NCBI GenBank assembly: GCA_964351775.1
Contig: CAYGPQ010000024.1
Span: forward strand, 1 to 48,548
Direction: 5' to 3'
Origin: Kordia sp964351775
GTDB lineage: Bacteria > Bacteroidota > Bacteroidia > Flavobacteriales > Flavobacteriaceae
Length of the DNA: 48,548 nucleotides
Below the pieces are notes generated by a model. That model searched no databases. It saw only the letters and a program-made list of their open reading frames with translations, and was not told where the DNA came from. Shown piece after piece: positions 32,916 through 41,892 of the stretch (position 1 is the stretch's first letter; each line of letters opens with the position of its first letter). Both the position numbers and the translations under genes were made by a program.

Positions 32916-34301
32916 TTATTTGTATAATTTCATACCTGTACGCGCCAAAACGGCTTTCGTTTTTAGCTTGAATGATTTTATGAGACTTTTATCTTTTCCT
33001 TTGAGAATTTCTTTGTTGTAATTGACTTCATTGACAATGCGTCGCACCGCAAAATCATAAAATTTTCGGGAATACGTTCGTGTAAAATCAATATCACGAT
33101 CGGTGGATGTGTCCCAATCGGGTTGTACGGTAATCTTATCCTCGATTTCGTTGTATAACGATGTTCCTTTAATCGGATAGGCAACCGTAATGGTAAAATG
33201 TGTTGGATTTGCGGCTTTCAAATAATCAATCGTTTCTTTGATATCTTGCTCATCTTCGCCCGGATAACCTACCATGATAAAGGTTCCTGTTTCCATGCCT
33301 AATTCATTCGTTTTTTGAATGGCTTCTTTCACAACATTCACATCCACACGACGATCCATTGCATCAATAATTTTTTGTGAACCACTTTCGGCACCAATCC
33401 AAATTCGGAAACAACCCGCTTCTTTCAATAATTGTAAAATATGATCGTTTAAACGTTCGGCACGCGTAATACATTCAAAAGGAATGATGGCATCTTGTTT
33501 GATGACTTCTGCATGAAATTCTTCAATCCATTTGTGACTTACGCTAAATACATCATCTACAAACCAAATTGCATCCGGATGATACGTTTCTTTCAACATT
33601 TTTAATTCTGCAGCCACCATATTGGCAGGTCTTCTACGGTAACTTTGTCCGTAAACTGCGGTACTACACCATTTACAAGTGTATGGACAACCACGTTGTG
33701 TACTTACCGTCATGGAGCTTTGTCCGTGATGTGTTTTCCACGTTTCTAAATATTTTTCCACAGGAATTGCAGCTCTATTTGGCAATGGCAATTCGTTGAG
33801 ACTTTTCATCTTTACACGCGGTGGAGTTTTTTTAACCTCGCCATTTTCTAAATACGCAATCCCATGAATTTCACTGTAATCTTCTTCATTTACAATTGCT
33901 TGATATAACTCTAAGGTGGTTTGTTCGCCTTCGCCAATAATTAAAAAATCGACACCAGTTTTGAGGTAATTTTCTAAGTTGTACGTAATATCGGGTCCGC
34001 CCAAAATGATTTTTGGAAAGCCATACATTTCGTCGGTATTTAAAATTTTTACCAATTCAATCACATTAATTTTTGTCATCAAATTCGCATAAATTGCAAT
34101 GGCTTTTGGTTGTTTTTCTTCTATAAAGCGAAGTTGATCGGCTTTGGAATAAAAGGTGGAATCGTACAGGTGATTTTCAACTTTATTTTCATTCAAATAT
34201 GCTGAAATATACAATAAACCCAAGGGTGCATACGGACGCATGATGCTCTGCTCTTTCTCATCTTCAAATAAAAAATAAGTATGTGTAAGAATGATGCTCA
34301 T
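32916..34301 (-). CDS. B12-binding-type radical SAM protein (copy 2)
   Basis: The 461-aa protein has a B12-binding-type domain (about 1-165: YAPLGLLYISAYLNEN, IILGGPDITYN, FLIIGEGEQTTLEL) and a radical SAM domain with C205, C209 and C212 (TQRGCPYTCKWCS). WIGAESGSQKIIDAMD and FIMVGYPGEDEQD are intact. It heads an operon with the methyltransferase and two SGNH genes. A weak -7-like box TATCTTCG lies at 34336-34329 on the minus strand. Substrate unknown. Confidence 0.9.
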   Translation of the reverse strand: MSIILTHTYFLFEDEKEQSIMRPYAPLGLLYISAYLNENKVENHLYDSTFYSKADQLRFIEEKQPKAIAIYANLMTKINVIELVKILNTDEMYGFPKIILGGPDITYNLENYLKTGVDFLIIGEGEQTTLELYQAIVNEEDYSEIHGIAYLENGEVKKTPPRVKMKSLNELPLPNRAAIPVEKYLETWKTHHGQSSMTVSTQRGCPYTCKWCSTAVYGQSYRRRPANMVAAELKMLKETYHPDAIWFVDDVFSVSHKWIEEFHAEVIKQDAIIPFECITRAERLNDHILQLLKEAGCFRIWIGAESGSQKIIDAMDRRVDVNVVKEAIQKTNELGMETGTFIMVGYPGEDEQDIKETIDYLKAANPTHFTITVAYPIKGTSLYNEIEDKITVQPDWDTSTDRDIDFTRTYSRKFYDFAVRRIVNEVNYNKEILKGKDKSLIKSFKLKTKAVLARTGMKLYK

Positions 34302-34676
34302 GGGTTTTTTTACGTCATTTTATGGATGCGAAGATACGTATTTTCTATCGCCTTTAAAGTGAACATTAGACAGATTTTTGATGTTTTTCTGTTTCGATAT
34401 GCAATTGATTTCTATTCGAAAATCTGCACAAATTATCAAGAAAATGAGCTAATGCAGCACTTTTGAGAATTTTAAATGAAATACGAGTCTTTAAACGCTT
34501 TATCAAATTGATTTTTGTAGTTGTTATTAATAATTCATTTTAGAAGGAATGTGCTTTAAAATTTCTAGTATTTTGTTGTAATTTGCTTGAAATTGAGTGG
34601 AAAAGGAAGAATTAGCTTTTGCATATCCAACACAAACAATTTATAGTATCCAACAATAGTATTAATACACGGTAAC
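34302..34676. other. 375-bp divergent intergenic region
   Basis: This AT-rich gap separates the radical SAM operon from corA. Apart from the weak -7-like box near 34329-34336 (minus strand), I see no clear promoter for corA, no hairpin of note and no credible ORF. Confidence 0.55.
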
Positions 34677-35741
34677 ATGGGAAGGTTTACAAGAAAAAGT
34701 AAAGATGAAATTGGAAGAGCTCCTGATGAATTATTCTTTAGAGGTGAAAAAAAGATTGATAATGTGCGATTGCGTGTGATTGATTTTGATGCAAATCAAT
34801 TTGAAGAAGTCAGTATTTTAAAAACGAAAGAGGTTATTAAATACAGAGAAAAAGATTCTGTTACTTGGTTTAATATCGACGGATTGCACAATGCAGAAGC
34901 TCTGTCAAATATTGCCACGTCATTCCAGTTGGATAAAATAGTTTTAGCGGATGTGATGGATATTTATGCGCGTCCCAAAGTTCATGATTATGACAATTGT
35001 GTGTCATTGTCTATAAAAATGTTGCAAATGGATGATATAACAGGTGTGATTTCTGTGGAAAACCTGAGTATTGTATTAACTAAATCGGTATTAATATCTT
35101 TTCAAGAACGTGATGGAGATGTATTTGATCCTGTACGTGAACGTATTAAAAATGAAAAAAGACGTATCAGAAAATCGGGAACAGATTATTTAATGTACGC
35201 ACTTTTAGATATTGTCATCGATAATTACATTTATATCATCAGTAATCTTGGAGAGAGAATTGAAAGTTTGGAAGAAAAATTATTAGACAATCCAAGTAAA
35301 AAGATATTAGGTAGGATCAACTTACTAAAGAAAGAATTAAACTTTTTACGAAAAAACATCAATCCTGCTCAAGAAATGATATTGGCGCTCTCAAAACTAG
35401 ATTCAGAATTTATAAAAGAGACAAGCTTTGTACACTTTAAAGAATTGGTGGGTAACATCAATCAGGCTGTAGAATCATCCGATAGTTACCGAGAAATATT
35501 ATCAGATCAATTAAATATTTATCACATGACTATTAGTTCTAAACTGAACGATATCATGAAATTTTTAACCGTTTTTTCAGTGGTTTTTATTCCGTTGACT
35601 TTTATTGCGGGGATTTATGGAACTAATTTTGAGTTTGTTCCAGAGTTGAAATATAAATACAGCTATTTCATTATGTGGGGCGTTATGATTATTGTAGCAT
35701 CTGGAATGCTGATCTATTTCAAAAGAAAAAAGTGGTTGTAG
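34677..35741 (+). CDS. corA: CorA-type magnesium/cobalt transporter
   Basis: The 354-aa protein has a long cytoplasmic N-terminal domain rich in charged helices and two C-terminal membrane helices (about 292-312 and 331-349), the CorA pentamer layout. The selectivity loop after helix 1 reads IYGTNFEF, so the usual Gly-Met-Asn is Gly-Thr-Asn (G315-T-N317, codons GGA ACT AAT at 35619-35627). CorA carries Mg2+ (and Co2+/Ni2+) inward. The changed middle residue may alter ion choice. It is a lone gene between two radical SAM operons and looks unrelated to them. Confidence 0.92.
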   Translation: MGRFTRKSKDEIGRAPDELFFRGEKKIDNVRLRVIDFDANQFEEVSILKTKEVIKYREKDSVTWFNIDGLHNAEALSNIATSFQLDKIVLADVMDIYARPKVHDYDNCVSLSIKMLQMDDITGVISVENLSIVLTKSVLISFQERDGDVFDPVRERIKNEKRRIRKSGTDYLMYALLDIVIDNYIYIISNLGERIESLEEKLLDNPSKKILGRINLLKKELNFLRKNINPAQEMILALSKLDSEFIKETSFVHFKELVGNINQAVESSDSYREILSDQLNIYHMTISSKLNDIMKFLTVFSVVFIPLTFIAGIYGTNFEFVPELKYKYSYFIMWGVMIIVASGMLIYFKRKKWL

Positions 35742-35790
35742 TCAGTAGAAATTAAAATGTACATACGACATCTTTAACGAACTATTTTCA

Positions 35791-36573
35791 TTACTTTTTC
35801 TCCAAAACAATCAAAAAATGATCTGCATACTTTGCAAGTGAAGAAGCTGTTATAATCGAATCTAATCCTTTGAAAATAGGTAACATTGGAAATTTAGCCA
35901 CAAACGACTTTTCTAAGTACGATGGCGGAATTGTGACTCCAATTGGTTTTACTTTAGTGGTTGTGAAGTTTACATCTGCTATGGCGGAAATGTCTCTTGG
36001 ATTGTAGTACCAAGTTTCCACACCAACACCATCAACATTGGCAACTACACTTTCATTGGTATTTCTTCGTTTCGCTTTCGCGCGATCGCCTTTTAAGGTA
36101 AAATAAAAGCGTTCCCACAAACACTGTTTTGGCATCACCACCAAGATTAATTTTCCATTTGGAAGCAATAGATCTGTTGTTTTTTCAAGAAATGCTTGTA
36201 ATTGTTCTTTTGATAAACAGTTCAATCCGCCAAAATTTGAAAAGATGACATCAAATTTTTTAATGAATGTCTTTGTTGAAATGGTATTGATATCTTGTAC
36301 TTTAAACGCAACATTTTTAGGATGTTTTTTTGCTTTTGCAACTGCAATCATACCTTCCGAAATATCAGTCGCAATCACATCATGATGCATTTTAGCAAAG
36401 GTAATTGCGTCTGCGCCAGTTCCACAATTTAGCTCCAAAATAGATAGCTTTTTTCCTTGTTGTAGGATTGGTTTTATATGTTTAAACACCAATTTTCGTT
36501 GTGCTTTTCCAATATTAGAATACGTAAAAATAGTATCGTATTGCGGTGCTGCTAAATCAAAATCGCTATGCAT
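35791..36573 (-). CDS. Class I SAM-dependent methyltransferase
   Basis: The 260-aa protein has motif I ILELNCGTGADAITFA (about 45-60), VIATDISEGMIAVA and FDVIFSNFGGLNCL. It belongs to the methyltransferase-11/25-like group. Its ATG overlaps the stop of the radical SAM gene by 8 nt (ATGCATAG), so expression is coupled. It is the last gene of a nucleotidyltransferase-radical SAM-methyltransferase operon. The acceptor is unknown, and it shows no more than fold-level similarity to the methyltransferase at 32164-32913. Confidence 0.9.
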   Translation of the reverse strand: MHSDFDLAAPQYDTIFTYSNIGKAQRKLVFKHIKPILQQGKKLSILELNCGTGADAITFAKMHHDVIATDISEGMIAVAKAKKHPKNVAFKVQDINTISTKTFIKKFDVIFSNFGGLNCLSKEQLQAFLEKTTDLLLPNGKLILVVMPKQCLWERFYFTLKGDRAKAKRRNTNESVVANVDGVGVETWYYNPRDISAIADVNFTTTKVKPIGVTIPPSYLEKSFVAKFPMLPIFKGLDSIITASSLAKYADHFLIVLEKK

Positions 36574-38029
36574 GGGTAGGCTTCATGTTTTTGAGTTGAA
36601 TTTTATCTACAAATGCTGACGGAATGTAATAACCGAGCAATAGCATAGAGCGCAACTCAGATTTCGTAATAGAAAAAGGATTCTTAAAGAACTTTTTAAT
36701 ATTTTCAGCAGCCTGACTTTTGCGATATTCTTTATGAACGTAACGTTGTAATTTTCTATAAAATTTAGTGCTATACGTTCCTTTAAACATCATGGCTAAA
36801 TCATCAGAATCGGTCCAATTGGCTTTCAATTGTAAATCATCTTTTACTTTATCATAAAACTTTGTTCCTGGAAGCGGATACGAAACAGAAACACCAATAT
36901 TGTCAGGGACCAACTCTTTAATCATTTGAATAGTTTTGACAATATCTTCTTTGGTTTCTTCCAAATACCCAAATTGAATAAAGAATGCCACGCGCACCTT
37001 TTTTGCTTTCAATAAGCGTGTTGCTTCATAAATTTGTTCCACTTTGGTTTCTTTATCCATCGCGTCCAAAATTGCTTGTGAGCCACTTTCTGCGCCAACC
37101 CAAACTTCTTCCAACCCACTTTCTGCCAACGCATCAATAGTGTCTTCTTTCAATAATAAATCAACACGACTTTGTATGTAATACGAAATAGAAAGTTTTT
37201 CTTTTTTGAGTTCAACATTAAAATTCTGAACCCAATTTGGCTTCAAGCCAAAAATATCATCACACATCCAAAAGCGATTCACGCCATAGGTTTCGCTGAG
37301 ATATTTGATATGTTTTGTAATATATGTAGGCGAATGTGAGTTGTAACGATTTCCATAAATGGGCTTTGCACACCAATTACATTTAAACGGACAACCACGT
37401 GTAGTTGCCATATTTAAGGTAAATTCGTTTCCGCCGTTTTCCCAGATTTTTCTGTAGGGTTCAATATCTATTAAATCCCAAGCGGGCATTGGCAATTGAT
37501 CCAAATCGCGCAACACCGGATGTTTAGGATTCTTTATAAATTCGCCCTCTTTTTCAAAAACGATTCCTTTAATAGCAGTTGTATCTTCATTAACTGTTAA
37601 GGCATCCACCAATTCTTTCAAGGAAATTTCGCCTTCACCTTGAATCACAAAATCGGCACCAGCTTCTATATATTTTTCATAATGATCCGTAGAATCCGAA
37701 CTGCAAACAATGACATGACAATCTAAGTTTTTGGCAATTTTAATCATCTCAAAAGCAGCTTCACGCATTGTGGTTAAGCACATTTTTGTCAAGTAATTAA
37801 AGCCATCATCGTAAATTACAAATGTTTTTGGCGTGTGTTTTTCTAAATACGGTTGAATCGTTTTTGGATCGTCCAATAAATTTGCATCAAACACACCAAC
37901 ACGATACCCGTTTTCACGCAAATAGGAAGCGGCATATAAGGTTCCTAATGGCGGATAAGGCGTTTGATTTTTCCATTGTTTGGCATCAAACTTATAATAA
38001 TACGAATGTGAAAAGACAACATCAAGCAT
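36566..38029 (-). CDS. B12-binding-type radical SAM protein (copy 3)
   Basis: The 487-aa protein has a B12-binding-type domain (about 1-170: YPPLGTLYAASYLRENGYRV, FVIQGEGEISLKEL) and a radical SAM domain with C213, C217 and C220 (TRGCPFKCNWCAKP). WVGAESGSQAILDAMD is present. It overlaps its neighbours on both sides by exactly 8 nt. It resembles copy 2 in layout, including the downstream methyltransferase. Reaction and substrate are unknown. Confidence 0.9.
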   Translation of the reverse strand: MLDVVFSHSYYYKFDAKQWKNQTPYPPLGTLYAASYLRENGYRVGVFDANLLDDPKTIQPYLEKHTPKTFVIYDDGFNYLTKMCLTTMREAAFEMIKIAKNLDCHVIVCSSDSTDHYEKYIEAGADFVIQGEGEISLKELVDALTVNEDTTAIKGIVFEKEGEFIKNPKHPVLRDLDQLPMPAWDLIDIEPYRKIWENGGNEFTLNMATTRGCPFKCNWCAKPIYGNRYNSHSPTYITKHIKYLSETYGVNRFWMCDDIFGLKPNWVQNFNVELKKEKLSISYYIQSRVDLLLKEDTIDALAESGLEEVWVGAESGSQAILDAMDKETKVEQIYEATRLLKAKKVRVAFFIQFGYLEETKEDIVKTIQMIKELVPDNIGVSVSYPLPGTKFYDKVKDDLQLKANWTDSDDLAMMFKGTYSTKFYRKLQRYVHKEYRKSQAAENIKKFFKNPFSITKSELRSMLLLGYYIPSAFVDKIQLKNMKPTHA

Positions 38030-38927
38030 GTTTTTTTGGATATTTCAAATTGTGCTGTTTTATAACTTCATGGTAACGTTCGTCAAGACGCGTAATTACT
38101 TTATTTTGATAGTTTTGTGGATGATGTTTTGAAACATGTCTTGTCGATTTCATAGCAATATCAAAATCTTCTTTTGCCAAGTGCTTAAATTTTTTGCTCC
38201 ACTTTTTTAGGGTAACTTTTTGTAAAAACGTATCTAATCTTAAACCAAGTGAACCATTAAACAGTTGTTGAATCACTTTAGAGAGTCTGCTTTTTTCAGT
38301 ATTTCGTATGGTACTTAGTTTTGTAGGCGGTTTATTAGGGAAAAATGGGAATGCCCATGTATTTGCTTTTAAGAAAGCTTCAAAAGCAGCTGTGCCATAC
38401 AAAGGAATGAGTGTTGCGATTTCAGTAGCGGTAAATAAATTTTGCTCAGAAATTTCTAAACGATCTGTACTTATGAAATAATTTACGCAGAAATATTTTT
38501 TTGAATTGAGCAAGAAGATTTTTTTGTACAAGACTAATAACGTTCTTGCAATCCATAAGCGATTTGGCTTCGTAATGATAAAAAAGTCAAAATCACCATC
38601 ATCATCATAATAACCTTTTGACAATGCGCCCGATAGGCAAACACCTTTTACATAAGGAAACTTAGCGATTCTTCTAGAAACTTTGATGGCTTTGGGCATG
38701 ATATTTCGTGCCATTTCATTTCCTTTCAATCTGCGTTCCACACGATCAGGGTTATTTACATCTAGATAAAAACCATCCACATTAAAAATAACCCCTTTTT
38801 TTACAAGCACATCAATTTCGGCATCAACAGCCTTTTGATCCTTGTCGTCAGAGAATTGAAAAATTTCAGTTCTCGTCAACGGATACTTGAAAAGGGAGAA
38901 ATATAGTATGGTTTTTAAGGCACTCAC
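38022..38927 (-). CDS. Nucleotidyltransferase-domain protein with winged-helix-like N-terminus
   Basis: In this 301-aa protein, residues 1-70 look like a winged helix (YFSLFKYPLTRTEIFQF, ALVKKGVI-like wing GVIFNVDGFYLD). Residues about 90-200 carry the Pol-beta-type nucleotidyltransferase signature CLSGALSKGYYDDDGDFDFF: S99-G100 and the metal pair D112-x-D114. The C-terminal third is basic and unassigned. It could nucleotidylate a small molecule or protein. It is first in an operon with radical SAM copy 3 and a methyltransferase, coupled by an 8-nt overlap (ATGCTTGA). The role in a shared pathway is inference. Confidence 0.75.
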   Translation of the reverse strand: MSALKTILYFSLFKYPLTRTEIFQFSDDKDQKAVDAEIDVLVKKGVIFNVDGFYLDVNNPDRVERRLKGNEMARNIMPKAIKVSRRIAKFPYVKGVCLSGALSKGYYDDDGDFDFFIITKPNRLWIARTLLVLYKKIFLLNSKKYFCVNYFISTDRLEISEQNLFTATEIATLIPLYGTAAFEAFLKANTWAFPFFPNKPPTKLSTIRNTEKSRLSKVIQQLFNGSLGLRLDTFLQKVTLKKWSKKFKHLAKEDFDIAMKSTRHVSKHHPQNYQNKVITRLDERYHEVIKQHNLKYPKKHA

Positions 38928-38948
38928 TATTTTTTGGTTTTATGTCTT

Positions 38949-38956
38949 CAAAAGTA
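38949..38956 (-). promoter_or_regulatory. Promoter -7 box for the nucleotidyltransferase operon
   Basis: On the minus strand TACTTTTG is an exact TAnnTTTG match, ending 21 bp before the ATG at 38927. No clear TTG is found at the expected -33 distance. Confidence 0.4.
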
Positions 38957-39112
38957 CTCAAAATTCTACTTCTTAAAGCGAGGTTTCTCAATAAAAAACG
39001 AAATCTTACAATTTAGTTCTTTTCTTAATAAGTGTTAATATTTACACAAATATGGGCTGAATTTTACAAGGTTTCTTACATTTATAACAATCAATCAACG
39101 AAAAAACGACTA

Positions 39113-41740
39113 ATGAAACCCTTCCTATTGCTATATGTAGGATTTTTGTGCATTCCATATTTAGGATTTTCACAAGAAGCCACAACAACCATTCCGAAAA
39201 GAATCTATACAACAAGCATTGTTAAAGGAGAATCTCCAAAAATTGATGGAATTCTCGATGATGCCAGTTGGAATTCTGTGGAATGGGCAACTGATTTTAT
39301 TGAGAATCGACCTGACGAAAATACACCACCAACCGAGCAAACAAAATTCAAAATAATGTACGATGCCAAGTTTTTATATGTTGCGGTGCGTGCTATAGAT
39401 GCAAATCCGGATCAAATTGTAAAACGTTTGTCACGCCGTGATGGTTTTGATGGCGATTGGGTTGAAATTAATATAGATAGTTACCACGATAAGCGCACCG
39501 GTTTTTCATTTACCGTCACTGCGGCAGGTGTAAAAGGAGACGAGTTTATCTCGAATAATGGAAACAATTGGGACGGAAGTTGGAATCCAATTTGGTACAC
39601 AAAAACAAATGTAGATAGCGAAGGTTGGACTGCCGAAATGAAGATTCCGTTTAGCCAATTGCGTTTTGGAAAAAGTGAAGAACAAATTTGGGGATTGCAA
39701 GTACAGCGTCGTTTTTTCAGAAAAGAAGAACGTTCTACATGGCAACGAATTCCGTTGGATGCGCCAGGTTGGGTAAGTGAAATGGGCGAATTACACGGAT
39801 TAAAAAATATCAAACCACAAAAACAAATTGAAATACAACCATACGTAGTCACGCAATATGACACCTATCCGGATGAAGCTGGAAATCCATTTCGTGATGG
39901 GGAAGATTTTAAACTAAATGGCGGGCTCGATGGAAAAATTGGTGTGACCAATGATTTAACCTTAGATTTTACCATCAATCCCGATTTTGGTCAAGTGGAA
40001 GCCGATCCAGCAGCCATTGCGTTGGATGGTTTTCAGATTTTCTTCCGAGAACAACGCCCGTTTTTTGTAGAAAATAAAAACATTTTTGATTATCAATTTG
40101 CGAACGGACAAGATAATGTGTTTTATTCCAGACGAATTGGAAGAAGTCCACAAGGTTTCCCAAATACTGCAAGTGGCGAATTTGTCGATCAACCTCAAAA
40201 TTCTACCATTTTAGGCGCTGCGAAATTTAGTGGAAAAACAAAAAATGGTTGGTCTATCGGCGTTTTAGAAAGTGTCACTGGAAAAGAATTTGCCGAAATT
40301 GACAACAACGGAACACGAAGAGAAGAATTGGTAGAACCCTTGACAAATTACTTTGTAGGACGTTTGCAAAAAGATTTTAACGAACGGAATAGTTATGTTG
40401 GAGGAATTTTTACAGCGACAAATAGGCGCTTAGAAGATAATCTTAACTTTCTTCACAAATCCGCTTATACTGGTGGATTGGACTTTAAACACAATTGGAA
40501 AGACCGAACGTTTTACGCAGAAGGAAATGTTGTGTTGAGTCATGTGCAAGGAAGCAAAGAAGCCATTGCAAGTACGCAACAATCGTTGACACATTTGTTT
40601 CAACGTGTCGATGCGGGACATGTTGAGGTGGATTTGGATAGAACTTCGCTCACAGGAACAGGCGGAAAGTTTGAAGCTGGAAAAGCTGGCGGCGGAACTT
40701 GGCGTTACGATGCAGGAATTATATGGCGTTCGCCAGAATTGGAACTGAACGATGTTGGTTTTCTGCGGCAAGCAGATGAAATTCGTCAATATGCGAATGT
40801 TCGGTATCAAACCACAAAATCAGTTGGGAAATTTAGAAGGATTTCTGCGAGATTTTCACAATTTACAACCTATGATTTTGAAGGAAACTATAATCGAATT
40901 CAATATGAATTAAACGGAAATATGCAATTTCAAAACAATTGGTGGATTGACTTTGGCGGCGCACATAAACCGAGAATTTATACCAATACATTTTTACGTG
41001 GCGGACCGCGTTGGCGTTTTTCTGAAGAAAACTATGGATTTGCCTTTTTTGGAACCGATGAGCGTAAAAAATTGCGAACAAGTTTTGGCGGCGTATATTC
41101 AAAAGCAAAAGAGGATAATTTTACGTTTATAGAAATAAGTGGCGATGTAACGTATCAGCCAACAAACGCATTGCGAATTTCTATTGGACCGCAATACAAT
41201 TATAATCCGAATAAAACACAATATGTAACAGAAGCTGACAACAACGGAACTGCGCGTTATATTTTAGGAACGATTGACAATCAAACCTTGAGTGCTTCTG
41301 TTCGATTAAATTATACGATTAATCCGAATTTATCGATTCAGTATTACGGACAACCGTTTGTTTCTATCGGAAGGTATACAGATTTTAAATATGTGACGAA
41401 TTCAATTGCAGCTAATTTAAACGATCGTTTTTACCAATATCAACCCAATGAAATTGTCTTTGATGCCGCTACAGATTCCTATTTAATTGATGAAGGAGCA
41501 AACGGAAATGTGGACTATTCCATCGGAAATCCTGATTTTTCTTTTGTGCAATTTCGATCAAATTTAGTCATCCGTTGGGAATATATTCCGGGTTCCGAAT
41601 TGTTCTTAGTTTGGTCGCAAGGAACGACAGGTTTCGGGAACGCAAGCGATCATTTATTGAGAAGTTTAGACCAACAAATTCTGAGTCAACAACCTGAAAA
41701 TATCTTTTTGATGAAGTTTACGTATCGGTTTGTGTTGTAG
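39113..41740 (+). CDS. Outer-membrane CBM9-like/DUF5916 protein
   Basis: The frame is open from 39032, but ATG 39113 starts a clean signal peptide (MKPFLLLYVGFL... ending GFSQ), so it is chosen (875 aa). After the signal a carbohydrate-binding family 9-like domain (about 35-200) contains KIDGILDDASWNSVEW, FLYVAVRAID and WTAEMKIPFSQLRFG. The remaining ~650 residues are DUF5916: VTNDLTLDFTINPDFGQVEADPA-type segments and many barrel-like beta strands ending in FLMKFTYRFVL. The protein is probably an outer-membrane beta-barrel with a glycan-binding N-terminal domain. A TACATTTA box lies at 39077-39084. Confidence 0.88.
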   Translation: MKPFLLLYVGFLCIPYLGFSQEATTTIPKRIYTTSIVKGESPKIDGILDDASWNSVEWATDFIENRPDENTPPTEQTKFKIMYDAKFLYVAVRAIDANPDQIVKRLSRRDGFDGDWVEINIDSYHDKRTGFSFTVTAAGVKGDEFISNNGNNWDGSWNPIWYTKTNVDSEGWTAEMKIPFSQLRFGKSEEQIWGLQVQRRFFRKEERSTWQRIPLDAPGWVSEMGELHGLKNIKPQKQIEIQPYVVTQYDTYPDEAGNPFRDGEDFKLNGGLDGKIGVTNDLTLDFTINPDFGQVEADPAAIALDGFQIFFREQRPFFVENKNIFDYQFANGQDNVFYSRRIGRSPQGFPNTASGEFVDQPQNSTILGAAKFSGKTKNGWSIGVLESVTGKEFAEIDNNGTRREELVEPLTNYFVGRLQKDFNERNSYVGGIFTATNRRLEDNLNFLHKSAYTGGLDFKHNWKDRTFYAEGNVVLSHVQGSKEAIASTQQSLTHLFQRVDAGHVEVDLDRTSLTGTGGKFEAGKAGGGTWRYDAGIIWRSPELELNDVGFLRQADEIRQYANVRYQTTKSVGKFRRISARFSQFTTYDFEGNYNRIQYELNGNMQFQNNWWIDFGGAHKPRIYTNTFLRGGPRWRFSEENYGFAFFGTDERKKLRTSFGGVYSKAKEDNFTFIEISGDVTYQPTNALRISIGPQYNYNPNKTQYVTEADNNGTARYILGTIDNQTLSASVRLNYTINPNLSIQYYGQPFVSIGRYTDFKYVTNSIAANLNDRFYQYQPNEIVFDAATDSYLIDEGANGNVDYSIGNPDFSFVQFRSNLVIRWEYIPGSELFLVWSQGTTGFGNASDHLLRSLDQQILSQQPENIFLMKFTYRFVL

Positions 41741-41742
41741 CT

Positions 41743-41868
41743 CGCTTTGCTCGCTGATTATTTGTTTATGGTTCGCTTTGCTCACTGTTTATAAGTTTAT
41801 GAGTTGTCTATTGGCTTCCCCGAATCTTCGATTTCCTGCGTGCCACATTGAGCGGAGTCGAAATGCAG
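41743..41868. repeat. Cluster of dispersed repeat motifs in a convergent gap
   Basis: Two copies of CGCTTTGCTC (41744-41753 and about 41771-41780) are followed by ATTTCCTGCGTGCC and CACATTGAGCGGAGTCGAAATG (41845-41866), a variant of the element at 948-974. No gene is seen in 41741-41892. Confidence 0.55.
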
Positions 41869-41892
41869 GCAGGAATCCAACATAGAGAAGAA

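Noticed and set aside
34281..34466. 61-aa plus-strand frame before corA
   Set aside because: It overlaps the start of the radical SAM gene and has no protein-like features.
39481..39864. 127-aa minus-strand frame inside the DUF5916 gene
   Set aside because: Antisense shadow with Cys/Phe-rich translation typical of non-coding frames.
20394..41780. TCGCTTTGCTC repeats as a CRISPR array
   Set aside because: Copies are isolated, variable and kilobases apart, with no regular spacers or cas genes.
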